Assembly (NCBI GenBank): GCA_030512335.1
Contig: JAULSU010000004.1
Coordinates: forward strand, 4,650,001 to 4,714,000
Direction of reading: 5' to 3'
Length of the DNA stretch: 64,000 nucleotides
Origin: Immersiella caudata
Taxonomy: Eukaryota > Ascomycota > Sordariomycetes > Sordariales > Lasiosphaeriaceae
Below, piece by piece: positions 23,489 to 32,730 of this stretch; positions within the stretch are counted from its first letter, which is position 1; each line of letters starts with the position of its first letter. Position numbers and translations under genes: made by a program. The notes below the pieces were generated by a model, which had not been told where the DNA came from, did no database searches, and saw only the letters and a program-made list of their open reading frames with translations.

Positions 23489-25936
23489 ATGACCAGCAAC
23501 CTGCAGCTAACATTCCTGCTCTTGTTTGCAGGAGCGGCAAATGCACTCGCATACCTCGTCGATGACCCGTCCGTGATGGGACAGCACGCCACTGAAAACT
23601 TGGGGTTATCACCTCATTGGATTTCAAAGAGCAGCAACTTTTGGTACCGCAACGAGCTGCCTCAGGGCGGCTTCGAGTTTATTTTCGTAGACACTTCCAC
23701 AAATTCTCGACGGAGAGCCTTTGACCACCAAGATGCAGCTCGGAAGCTACAACAACTGACGAACAAAACAACCAATGCCGAGTCTCTCCCCTTTTCCTGG
23801 ATCCAGCCCGCTCCTGATGCCTTGCATGTGCGTTTCCGCGCTCATGGCAAGGCATGGACTTTCACTTCAGATGGACTTTTGGAGGAGTGTCACGACGCCC
23901 CTGACGAAGGAGTGCCCAACCTGCTCGACGGTGAAGTGCCCTCGCCTGCCTCGGACACTCAGGTTCATATCACCTTTGTCAACCACGACACAGGACCGCT
24001 GACACTAGAATGGATCGACTTTGAAGGCAACCCCGTCTTTTACGGCGACATTGACATCGGGGAGGAAAGGAGTCAACGAACATACGTTGGCCATGTCTGG
24101 CGGTTAACTGACGCGAGCGGGGCGGTGAAAGCGGTATATGCTGCGCCAGAGCATAACAATGCCGTTGTTATCGATGGGGGCACCATGCAAGAGCTGGTCG
24201 TTGCGGCGGAAGAGTCCAGAACACCGAAAAGGCAGGCCACCTCTTTTCCACGAGTCACTATCCACAATTACAATGTCTGGGTTGCCTTCAGCGACGGAGA
24301 AAATCGGCAGATCACCACAAATGGCAACAGGGAACGCCCGTACGACCAGCGCAGAGTCTACATTTCTCCGGATAAGAAGCACCTCGTCGCGTGGCAGTAC
24401 ACCCCGCAGCAGGAGCGTATTGTAACCTTTGTGGAGTCGTCGCCAAAAGATCAGGTCCAGCCCAAGTTGAAACAAATACAGTACCTGAAGCCAGGGGATC
24501 GTGTGAGAGTGGACCGCCCCAGAATTTTCAGCCTAGATACCAGGAGCGAAATATCTACCGACGATTCCCTGTTCAAAACTCCATATCATTTGGAAAGCGT
24601 CGGATGGTCAATCGATAGCAAGGAGTACCGGTTTCTGTACAATGAAAGGGGTCACCAAATGTTACGGATCATCGGAATAAGTCTGGGCGGGACGGTACGA
24701 ACGCTGGTTGAGGAGAGCAGCAAGTCATTCATCGACTACTCTTCCAAGACATACCGACAGGTGCTCAACGAGACAGACGAACTAATATGGGCCAGCGAAC
24801 GAGACGGCTGGAATCACCTCTACCTCTACGATCTCACCAAGGGCGCACTCCAAAATCAAATCACCAAGGGCGAGTGGCTCGTCCGTTCGGTAGAGAAGGT
24901 CGATGCAGAGGCCCGTCGCATCTGGTTCCGCGGGTTCAGAATGGTCCCCGGTCAGGATCCGTACTACGCTCATCTCGCACGCGTCAACTTCGACGGAACC
25001 GGCCTCAAGATTCTTACTGAAGGAAACGGGACACACACCTGGAAGTGGTCACCAGGCGAACGGCAGTTCACCGACACTTGGTCCCGCATCGACCAGCCCC
25101 CCACAAGCGTTCTCCGCGACGCCGAGACAGGCGCAGCCGTCCTAACCCTCGAAGAAAGCAACACCACCGCCAAACCCCCCGCAGAAATCTTCGTCTCCCC
25201 CGGCCGAGACGGCAAAACCCCCATCCACGGCATCATCATCCGCCCATCCAACTTCGACCCCACCAAAAAATACCCCATCCTCGAAGACGTCTACGCCGGC
25301 CCGCAAGACTTCTTCACCCCCAAAGCCTACTCCAACCTCACCAGCTACCGCGAATGGGCAGACAGAGGCTACATCGTCGTCAAGCTCGACGGCATGGGTA
25401 CCAACTGGCGCTCCAAAGCCTTCCACGACGTCTGCTACAAAAACCTCAAAGACGCCGGCTTCCCCGACCGCGTAGCCTGGATCCAAGCCGCGGCGAAAAC
25501 CCGCCCGTGGATGGACACGACACGCGTGGGCATAAAGGGGGGATCCGCCGGCGGTCAGAACGCCATGGGGGCGTTGCTCTTCCACGGGGATTTCTACAAG
25601 GCTGCCGTCGCGGACTCGGGATGTCACGACAACAGGATGGATAAGATCTGGTGGAACGAGCAGTGGATGGGGTGGCCGGTGGACCAGGCGTACGAGGACT
25701 CGAGCAATGTGGTGCATGCGGGGAGGTTGAGGGGGGCGCTGATGCTGATTGTGGGGGAGTTGGATGATAATGTGGATCCGGCTTCGACGCTACAGGTGGT
25801 GAATGCGTTGAATGGGGCGGACAAGGATTATGAGCTTTTGTTTGTGCCGGGGGGTGGGCATGGGGCGGGGAGTTCGAGGTATGGGAGAAGGAGGCAGGCG
25901 GATTTTTTTGAGAGGCATTTGGGGGGTGTGAAGTGA
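23489..25936 (+). CDS. Secreted dipeptidyl peptidase, prolyl oligopeptidase family S9 (DPP IV-like)
   Basis: Intronless, 815 residues. The start is the ATG at 23489, which gives a clean signal peptide (MTSNLQLTFLLLFAGAANALA); an upstream in-frame extension would bury it. The N-terminal two thirds form the DPP IV-type propeller region (SKSFIDYSSKTYRQVLNE, ELIWASERDGWNHLYLYDL). The alpha/beta hydrolase domain carries the nucleophile Ser686 in GIKGGSAGGQ, the acid loop ELDDNVDP near residues 758-765 and His791 in GGGHGAG. Several N-x-S/T sequons fit a secreted glycoprotein. Such enzymes release dipeptides from peptide N-termini for extracellular nutrition or host-protein turnover. The nucleophile context is GGSAGG rather than the GWSYGG of animal DPP IV, which places it in a fungal side branch. 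Third positions become strongly G-rich over the last 400 bases. Confidence 0.88.
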   Translation: MTSNLQLTFLLLFAGAANALAYLVDDPSVMGQHATENLGLSPHWISKSSNFWYRNELPQGGFEFIFVDTSTNSRRRAFDHQDAARKLQQLTNKTTNAESLPFSWIQPAPDALHVRFRAHGKAWTFTSDGLLEECHDAPDEGVPNLLDGEVPSPASDTQVHITFVNHDTGPLTLEWIDFEGNPVFYGDIDIGEERSQRTYVGHVWRLTDASGAVKAVYAAPEHNNAVVIDGGTMQELVVAAEESRTPKRQATSFPRVTIHNYNVWVAFSDGENRQITTNGNRERPYDQRRVYISPDKKHLVAWQYTPQQERIVTFVESSPKDQVQPKLKQIQYLKPGDRVRVDRPRIFSLDTRSEISTDDSLFKTPYHLESVGWSIDSKEYRFLYNERGHQMLRIIGISLGGTVRTLVEESSKSFIDYSSKTYRQVLNETDELIWASERDGWNHLYLYDLTKGALQNQITKGEWLVRSVEKVDAEARRIWFRGFRMVPGQDPYYAHLARVNFDGTGLKILTEGNGTHTWKWSPGERQFTDTWSRIDQPPTSVLRDAETGAAVLTLEESNTTAKPPAEIFVSPGRDGKTPIHGIIIRPSNFDPTKKYPILEDVYAGPQDFFTPKAYSNLTSYREWADRGYIVVKLDGMGTNWRSKAFHDVCYKNLKDAGFPDRVAWIQAAAKTRPWMDTTRVGIKGGSAGGQNAMGALLFHGDFYKAAVADSGCHDNRMDKIWWNEQWMGWPVDQAYEDSSNVVHAGRLRGALMLIVGELDDNVDPASTLQVVNALNGADKDYELLFVPGGGHGAGSSRYGRRRQADFFERHLGGVK

Positions 25937-27214
25937 AGGGTCTACAACGGGAAAGACTGGTATTGAATTCTCAGCCGTTGGAGGGACTGGAAGGCGGACG
26001 GAAAATGAATCGGGTTTTCGGCAAACGTCCAGTCAACTCCTGGAGTGCGCTCTTTCAAATCAGATTCTTCGCTCTTCCGAGCTTGGCCATTCAATTAGCC
26101 CCTTTATCCGCCATCTCAAAAGGGGAACCGTCACAACCCAGGTACCTAACCTACCTTGGGTATCTAAGGTACCTAGTCAGGTGGTTGTTGCCAGATACCT
26201 TAGGTACCTTAGGCAAGGTATATACAAGATGTACGAACCTCGCCTACTTTAATGAAACACGAAAACGAGACGCCTTTAAAAAGAATTGAAAAAAAAATTG
26301 AAAAAAAAATATTTAAAAAGAAAATCAAAGTCAAGACTGAAACTACTCGGCACAAAACAGGTCCCGCGGAGGACATTTTGGAGGAGCACAGGGACTTGGA
26401 TCTTGAGGAGTAGACCAGCGACTTTTCTCCCTCCCGACCATGGGAAAAGGAGTACTTTCAGGCGGAACCGCCCTTGCCGAAGTAGAAGGATGTTGCTGAG
26501 ACTCAACCTCTGGAAGAGAAGAGACTTGGATCCCAGGGGCCGGAGGCCAGATCCCAACTGGGGTGAAGACGTCTTTCACCCGCCATCTGATGCATCTCTG
26601 GATCCGCGTAGGTAGCCATGACAAGAATATTTGGAGATTTTTTACTGGATACAATCGAACCCCTCCGCCATAACGAGCTCCGGACAAGTTCGGTATTTAG
26701 CCATCGATTCCTACGTAGCCTACGTATGGCAGTTTCAGTGCCCTCCATAAGAGGCACTCATCAAGGCAGACAAAAGTCGAATACGTTCCATGGATAGCTC
26801 TCCCTACCAAAGCCGACCTTCGTGATGCATCAGAATCCTAGCAGCGGCTTATCCGCAAGTTAACCTCCCCATGGCTCTACAATCTTTCGTCGTCCCAGCT
26901 TCAACATGTACACGTCTCCCCCGCCTCACTTCTCTCACAGAGACATCCCAAACGGCAACATCACTGCATGAAAGCAGGTATCTAGGTAGACATGTACTCA
27001 TATCCGTAAGCATAACTAAGGCAGACAGACACAACCCAACATCCCACACCCTCCCCTCCTTCCCCCCTACACACGCTGCTCACCGCACCATCCTCCTTGC
27101 CTGCCTACCTATCCACCCCCCCCACCCCCCGCCCCCCCCTCTCTTCACTCTCCTCCTCTCCCTCTTCACCCCCCGCCTCTCCCTCTTCACTCTTCACCCT
27201 CCCCCTCTCCCTCT
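25937..27214. other. Intergenic with TACCTAGG-type motif cluster, A-rich and C-rich tracts
   Basis: About 1.28 kb with no supported gene. Notable content: at least five copies of AGGTACCT/TACCTTAGG-type palindromic motifs at 26140-26220; an A-rich run of short A-tracts at 26277-26330; and a C/CT-rich tract at 27111-27214 that leads into the 3' end of the first Myb-like gene. A minus-strand frame at 26343-26687 is open but shows no recognisable domain. Confidence 0.5.
26140..26220. repeat. Cluster of AGGTACCT / CCTTAGGTACC palindromic motifs
   Basis: Within about 80 bases AGGTACCTAA, CCTACCTTGG, TCTAAGGTACCTAG, ACCTTAGGTACC and TTAGGCAAGGTA occur in succession. The same motif family appears singly at 133-144, 23134-23154, 26976-26988, 31311-31324 and 31835-31849, always between genes. 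Such short palindromic repeats are scattered in many filamentous ascomycete genomes; the function is unknown. Confidence 0.6.
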
Positions 27215-27250
27215 TCACCCTCCCCCTCCCCCTCCTCCCCCTCTAGCAAA
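27111..27250. repeat. C/CT-rich low-complexity tract
   Basis: On the plus strand it is almost purely C and T (CCCTCTTCA-type units repeated). The part from 27215 is the coding strand complement of the poly-Gly tail of Myb-like copy A; the remainder lies 3' of that gene. The G-rich minus strand could form G-quadruplexes. Confidence 0.6.
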
Positions 27251-27925
27251 CTCAGGCCTCGTCCTCCTCAAACGCAAGTACTGCGTCACGACCGCATCCC
27301 TCGTGTGTCTGGGAACTCTCTACGATACCCAAATGAACCACGTCAGCACATCACCCCCTACAAGCACCCCAGATCCCGAACCATCCCTACACATCACACA
27401 TGCGCACGCAACATACCTCTGCAATCTCCCGATATGTCCTCCCCTCCCTCTTCATCCTAAACATCAACAGGATTTCCTCCTCTGTCCAGGACGAGGGCGT
27501 CTGCACCACGGGTCGAGACCGCGGTCCGGTTGTGGCTGTGGCGGGGCCTGGTCGGGCTTGGTTGGTGTTGTTGGTATTTTTATTATTACCCGGGGCGGGA
27601 CCGCTGGCGGACATGGTGGTGGGGTTGCGTTGGGAGGAGACGGTGTAGCCCGGGGGAAGGTCGTGGCCGGGGAGGGGCATTCTGCCGTTGGGGAGGCGGG
27701 TGTGGGGGTTGCAGGAGGTGGGGGGACCTTCGGGTCTGGTGGTGTTTGAGGGGCCGGCTTGGTTGTTGGCTGGGGAAGGGGTTAGTGAAATGGCAGGGGC
27801 CGAAATGGGAGGGGACGGTAAGGAGGGTAGGGGAGGGGAGGAGACGTACCGGCATTGTTGCCGTTGCCGTTGCCGTTGCCGTTGCTGGCATTCTCGTTGC
27901 TGTTGTTCATGTTGTTGGTATCCAT
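27215..27925 (-). CDS. Myb/SANT-like small protein, tandem family copy A
   Basis: Three exons, 27925-27850, 27769-27417 and 27319-27215, give 177 residues. Exon 1 encodes an Asn/Gly repeat start (MDTNNMNNSNENASNGNGNG). Exon 2 has a low-complexity linker with the family signature RLPNGRMPLPGHD, then the first half of a Myb/SANT-like helix bundle (SSWTEEEILLMFRMKREGRT-YREIAE). Exon 3 completes it after a phase-0 intron: RVPRHTRDAVVTQYLRLRR, and ends in a poly-Gly tail. The domain has spaced hydrophobics, WTEEE at its start and REIAE before helix 3, as in single-Myb DNA-binding proteins. The same exon structure recurs in the two neighbours. I do not recognise this as a named gene; DNA or chromatin binding is an inference from the fold pattern. 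Confidence 0.65.
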
Positions 27926-28873
27926 TTTTGTGCGAGACTAGGTTGTTATGTCTAGGTATTGAGGAGAAGCTCATGTATACGGGTATTGTTGTGTTGGTAC
28001 CCTTGCTTTATGGCTGTTTCGGTGTTGCGAGTTTGGCTGGCTTGGTCGCAGTTGGTCGTTTGGTTGTAGGTTGATGGCCTGGTGGAAGAGTTGAAAGAGG
28101 AGGATCCAGTTGGTTCTGGTGAATAAATAGAGCAAGAAGCTTCGATCCGTGTCCAGAACGAGGCTTTTCGTCTGATGTGGGAAATGAGTTGTAGCTTCGG
28201 ATGAGAGAATTGCGCTGGTGCCTCAACAGTTTGATAGTCACGATTGTTATTCAGGAGAACTCAAATGGGATGAAATGAAAGTCATGCCAGCTGGGAGCAA
28301 CTGAGTATCATCCCTTCAACTAACACCTCGAGGGTTCAAGTCATGTTTTCCAGGCTTGAAGCCCTGCTGATGCAAAAAAAAGATCCTGGCATTTTTGTCT
28401 ACGGTGCGTTCTGCCAAACTAACCCCAGCCGATCAGTTTTGAAGGCCTCATGCTCCAAGACAACAGCATGAGGCTCTCCATTTTTGTGTCGCCTGAGGAG
28501 CTGTATCCTATCAGCTGCAGTTCCATAGAAATCAGACTGAACGCACATGAATTCACAAGCTTCAGATCAACAGCCCAACATTTGTGCTGTGATGTAATAG
28601 ATATAACTCGTGATCACCACAAGCTGCCGAGAGTCGTGGACAAAGGGGGCTACCCAGACCGAGTAACGAAACAATCGTAGCAAGTCATTCACCAGCCTGG
28701 TGTTTTTCAGGGGGCTAAAAGCACATAGATGACGGGTCTGGGACCCAGAGCTTAGACAAAGAAAAGAGGAGAGACAAAACTCGAGCGCTGAAACCCTGGA
28801 AAGCTGTTGGCCCTCCACGCGGAACCCCGCATCCTCTGCCCCCCCCCCCCCCCCCCCCCCCGACCCTCCCGAT
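27926..28873. other. Intergenic between Myb-like copies A and B, with a 23-base C tract
   Basis: No gene seen. It must contain the promoter of copy A (near 27926) and the 3' flank of copy B. An uninterrupted run of about 23 C lies at 28839-28861, just after the stop codon of copy B. Confidence 0.45.
28839..28861. repeat. Homopolymeric C tract
   Basis: About 23 consecutive C on the plus strand (G on the strand that copy B is transcribed from), 12 bases 3' of the copy B stop codon. Copy A ends in a G-rich coding tail at the corresponding place, so the G tract may be an ancestral feature of these paralogues' 3' ends. Confidence 0.8.
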
Positions 28874-29269
28874 CTACTGCCCCTGGCTTGGTCCTTGTCC
28901 TCGAGACTTGAGACGCAGGTAGTGCGTCACACAGGCATCCTTTGTAGGGCGGGGGAGTCTCTGCAAAATCAACGCGACAGACATTGTCTGCCCTTGTTAC
29001 AGTCAACTCAAACTCACCTCAGCAATCTCCCTCCATGCCTTGCCCTCCTCCCTCAGCTGAAACAAGAGGCGAACCTCTTCCTCGGTCCATCTCGACCGAG
29101 TCGTCTGGACGATGGCACGTCCGGAGCCAGATGCAGCGGAAGGACCCGTGGAGGGGGCGCCCGCGCTGCTCGCGGCAGTTGTTTCGTTGTTGGGCTGCGT
29201 GGCGCCCCACCAGGCAGGGTAGTCGTGCCCGGGGAACACCGTCCGTCCGTTTGGGAACTTTTGCGAGGA
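28874..29269 (-). CDS. Myb/SANT-like small protein, tandem family copy B (5' end unresolved)
   Basis: Two exons are clear: 29269-29018 and 28960-28874, together 112 residues. They carry the family signature KFPNGRTVFPGHDYP, a Ser/Ala-rich linker, the half domain SRWTEEEVRLLFQLREEGKA-WREIAE and, after a phase-0 intron, RLPRPTKDACVTHYLRLKSR. Alignment with copy A shows the intron at exactly the same codon. The upstream exon edge looks like an acceptor (CCGACAG), but no Asn-rich first exon with a donor was found before it. An ATG at 29419 opens MDAPRTIPAR and then stops after 20 codons. Either the first exon is distant or this copy has lost its start. Partial gene or early pseudogene. Confidence 0.55.
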
Positions 29270-29854
29270 CTGTCGGTCGGCAGCGGAGGAGTTGTCGCGG
29301 CGGGTTAGGAGGGCGTTTTAGCGGTCGGCATCAGTAGTAGAGGCTGCAAAAACCTGTGTTAGAGTGAGCGGAATATATTAGGAAGAGGTCTTCGTGCAGG
29401 TATTGTTCTCGGGGCGTCCATTTTGCAATGTCTCGTTCTGGTTTGAGGGCGCGGACTTTTCCTTCCAAGGTGATGTTGCGGTCAAAGGAGTGAAAGGTCT
29501 CGACGCTTGGAGAAGTGGTGAGAACGTGGGTGGAAGAAGATGATTGTGCTTGGGAGAAATCGAGAATTAAAGACCTGCTGTTCGAGGGTGGTGCCTTGGA
29601 GAGACTAGCAGCTCATCCGCTTTTAAATGTCTCTAGTAAATTGGAGGAAAAGCCGTCCTCAGGGTTCCCTCTGTTCTCATCGGCGCCGTTTATCAGGCAG
29701 TCATTACTAGGTTCACTCAAAGAAGTTCATGTCACGAAGAAGGTATCAAGTTTGGCTCTCTAAAACGAGAAAGGAAGAGACGCGGGCAACTCCAGCCCCT
29801 TTTGAACTTAGTAGATTAAAAAAACAGTGAACCTCAGCCCGTAGCTTCATGCGA
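29270..29854. other. Region upstream of Myb-like copy B
   Basis: About 585 bases. A plus-strand frame at 29515-29763 is open but has no recognised motif. This segment should hold the missing first exon or promoter of copy B if that gene is intact. Confidence 0.35.
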
Positions 29855-30108
29855 TTATAAACGGTGTAGGAATCCCCTCCCTCTCATCGAGAGGGCCAAG
29901 GCAGCAGCCTCTCGGCACGAGAAGAAGTGGCGAACATCCTCCTTCAGTCGGCATCGTACTTCATTTATTTCTGCCCAGCCAGGGCCCCAAGTCGCGAGCC
30001 ACATCTCCACCGTCCCCTTCCTCCTCAACCCATCCCCAGCCAAAGCTGTGATCCTGTAAATTTTATTAGCAGTGTCCCAGACTGAGCAGTTCCCGTCTGA
30101 TACTTACT
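29855..30108 (-). other. Possible in-frame fourth exon of Myb-like copy C beyond its TAG stop
   Basis: Eleven bases after the copy C stop there is a strong donor (GTAAGT at 30107) and a 54-nt intron with a GCTAAT branch site and TTTACAG acceptor at 30054. Reading on in the copy C frame, the exon 30053-29855 is open for 62 residues after the junction codons. It contains EMWLATWGPGWAEINEVRCR, which echoes the LRSRG...FREINEV part of the first domain. Either this is a 3' UTR intron, or an original four-exon gene was shortened by a nonsense codon (CAG to TAG would suffice). Confidence 0.35.
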
Positions 30109-30118
30109 TCCCTTGGGC

Positions 30119-31100
30119 CTAAGGCCCGTGCCTCCGCCTCAGGCGAGACATATGGGTCTCGCAGGCGAACTGCCCGCGATGCGGAAAATATTGCTACAAT
30201 TAATGAATACAACATGTCAGCAAAGGTTCAGACTAGCTTTTTTTGAGCCGAGATTCCTACCTCGTTGATCTCACGAAATGTGAGCCCCCGGCTCCGAAGC
30301 AGGAGCAGGAGAGTCGACTCCTCCTCGGTCCAACGCCGAGGGTCCGTCAACCCGGGATTAGCCCGCCCATTCCCGGCGACCACGGGAGCTGCGCTGGCAC
30401 CAGCAGGAGCGACAACACCGGGATTGGCAGCGGCGGCAGCGGGAGCAACGGGGCCGGCACTGTCGTTTCCTGCGGCGGCGGCGGCAGGAACGACGGCAGC
30501 GGCGGGAACGACGGCAGCAGCGGGACCAGCACCGACAACGGGACCGGCGGCAAGGGCGAGGGCGGGGCCGGCAAGAGGGTCCGGACCTCCCCGGAGCGGA
30601 AGGGTAAAGACACCGGGGCGGGACGGGTGTGGGTGACCGGGCAAGGGCATTCGGCCGTTGGGCAATCGAACTCGCTGGTCTGTGAGTGGTGAGAGGAGAT
30701 GTTAGTTTGGGATTGGATGATAATTGAGAAGGGTTGGGTGTTAATGAAAAGATGGGGAAAGATCTGTGGGACAGCGATGTGGTGCGGGCCTGGTTCATCG
30801 GAATGAATGCTTGCTGTGTCATTTCTAGACTGGATCCCTCTCCAAACCGAAACAGAGGCGTATCCGTGCTAGTGAATATGCAGCTATTAAAATGAAGTCC
30901 AAAGCACAAGGTTGGGAACGGGCATGACTTTTGGTCAGTGCTCAGGCTCTTCTCAGGCGGACAGAGGTGACCACAGGTGACCATACATGGTGGCATGGAA
31001 ACAGTGGGAAAATGTGCTGGAAAAAAAAGTGATTCAATGGAATGGCTGGAATCGTCAACTGCCGAGAATTCCACGTACCGTTATTGTTGCTGTTGCTCAT
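30119..31100 (-). CDS. Myb/SANT-like small protein, tandem family copy C
   Basis: Three exons, 31100-31079, 30679-30261 and 30193-30119, give 171 residues. Exon 1 is tiny and Asn-rich (MSNSNNN); its donor context, AACAATAACG before GTACGT, resembles that of copy A (AACAATGCCG before GTACGT) and is also phase 1. Exon 2 holds RLPNGRMPLPGHPHPSRPG, then an Ala/Pro/Gly-rich linker of about 80 residues, then RRWTEEESTLLLLLRSRG and FREINE. After the conserved phase-0 intron, exon 3 reads QYFPHRGQFACETHMSRLRR and stops at TAG. The match ACxTHxxRL with copy B confirms the splice choice. The first intron is unusually long for this genome (399 nt). A further exon lies downstream in the same frame beyond the stop (see 29855-30108). 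Confidence 0.62.
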
Positions 31101-32625
31101 TTTCGGCTTTGCTCACGTTCCGGGCTGATTTTAACAAAATGGGCCCACTGGAACTTGACGCCGAGGGCCTTGAAAATTGGGTTGACGAGCGTCCTGATGA
31201 CGGCTTGACCCTGGTGATGTTAAGTCTGGCTTGCGTGAACTGGGTGAGACAGAGACAAGTGTTGACATTGAGGACAGTGGTCTTGCGGAAGAAGTCTTGT
31301 CGAAAAGAAGCTTAGGTAGGTAGGCTGATCTTGTGGGGAACAGACGAGCCAGAGAGTATCTCATGGATCCATCTGGCTTCTTGATGACAACCTACCTCTT
31401 GTTGCCAGTGGTGATAGGCCTTATTTACCAGGTACTCAAAGAAGGCCGAGTGTTGAGCCAGAGAAGAGTGTAGTGGTTAGTTGCGCCAAGTTAGAAGTCC
31501 TGGAGAAGAAAGCTCGTCGTGCAAAAATAAAAATGGCGGAGAATCCGGATTGGTGCGTCAATGTCTAGTAGGTGCGTGGGCGTTGACCTGAGCATGGAAG
31601 TCAACCAACCGAGATTGGAAGGTTCCACCGCTCCAGGGCTACTGACACCGAAGCAGTTTTCACGGATGCACTCATCGCTGCTAGACATGGTTCTACTCTG
31701 CCAAGAGGATCAACGTTGGGCCAAAACTTATCCATGTGTCTAGGGATATACATCCAAGCCTTTCGCTTTGGAAGAAGATAGGTGCCCATCCATGATCCCC
31801 ATAATCACGTTGTCCGCGCCCCTAATGGGGCAGATACCTAGGTACCCTAGTCCAGCCCCATTCGTGGGGAGAGAGCTGAATTCCCAAGCTTCCAGGAAAA
31901 ATAAAGGCCTCGAATGGTACTGTATTCTTTCAACATAGGTAATAGGAGGAGGCAGTGGCTGATCTTGTATCTTCACTGATACACGCACAATTGTCCATTT
32001 GAAGTTTGGTTATCCGTAGGACCACATATGGCACCAATCAGCCTGGAGCTGACAAGCAGAAACGCCTGGCTCGCCATCAATGGCAAGAGCCCAACAAACG
32101 CACCGATTTGTCCTCGCTGCTCTCTTCACTGACCAGACAACATCAATGATGTCGACCGGCTGAGAATCAGACGGTCGCTGACCGCACCGGTGAAGCGCCT
32201 CTGCTGCCCCCATCGGGCCTGGTCAACTTGCCAATCCCAGGCATCCCCAACCCATTCAAGTATATTAAGCGCTCCAAGAGCTCCAAGTCAAGCAACTCCA
32301 ACGTTCCAAGGAAAACGATGTTTCTCCAAGCACCTCTAGGAAACTAGGCCATCGCGAGCTCCCTCATTCCCATCACTTCCATGTGGTTCGTCGATGCGAC
32401 GACATGCACCAAACCGCATGCATCCCTCCTTTGCATCGGCGAAAAATAGCAGAGCCCAGAAACAAAATCCGAGCCCCTAATGCATCACACTCCCCGCACT
32501 CTGTTAGCCCTCCACATCGATACCCCACACCTTGCCTATTCGATGCCATCACCACCTTCGCCACCCTCGGTCCGGCGCATAGGCTATTCAAGGCGATGAA
32601 TCCCACAGCCGACTATCCAAAAACG
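31101..32625. other. Intergenic between Myb-like copy C and the tRNA gene
   Basis: About 1.5 kb without a supported gene. Motifs of the TACCTAGGTA type occur at 31311-31324 (TTAGGTAGGTAGG) and 31835-31849 (ATACCTAGGTACCC). The part close to 31101 should contain the copy C promoter. Confidence 0.45.
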
Positions 32626-32730
32626 GGCTCAATGGTCTAGTGGTATGATTCGTGCTTCGGGTTCGTCCCATTGCTTGGTAACAAGCAACAGCAATGTGCG
32701 AGGTCTCGGGTTCAATCCCCGATTGAGCCC
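32626..32730 (+). tRNA. tRNA-Pro (anticodon CGG) with a 33-nt intron
   Basis: A full cloverleaf can be drawn. Acceptor 32626-32632 (GGCTCAA) pairs with 32723-32729 (TTGAGCC), discriminator C at 32730. The D-arm is GTCTAGTGGTATG. The anticodon stem CGTGC/GTGCG has two G-T pairs, and the loop TTCGGG|T has anticodon CGG at 32658-32660. The T-arm is TCGGG-TTCAATC-CCCGA. The intron 32662-32694 sits after the base 3' of the anticodon, the standard place for eukaryotic tRNA introns. A T-run downstream (CTTTTTG near 32741) fits a Pol III terminator. The D and T arms contain the internal A and B box promoter elements. Confidence 0.93.

Noticed and set aside
26343..26687. Minus-strand frame of 114 codons with a Pro/Ser-rich end, considered as a fourth Myb-like copy
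   Set aside because: It contains SRW but lacks the WTEEE, PNGR and REIAE blocks, and no paired splice sites were found.
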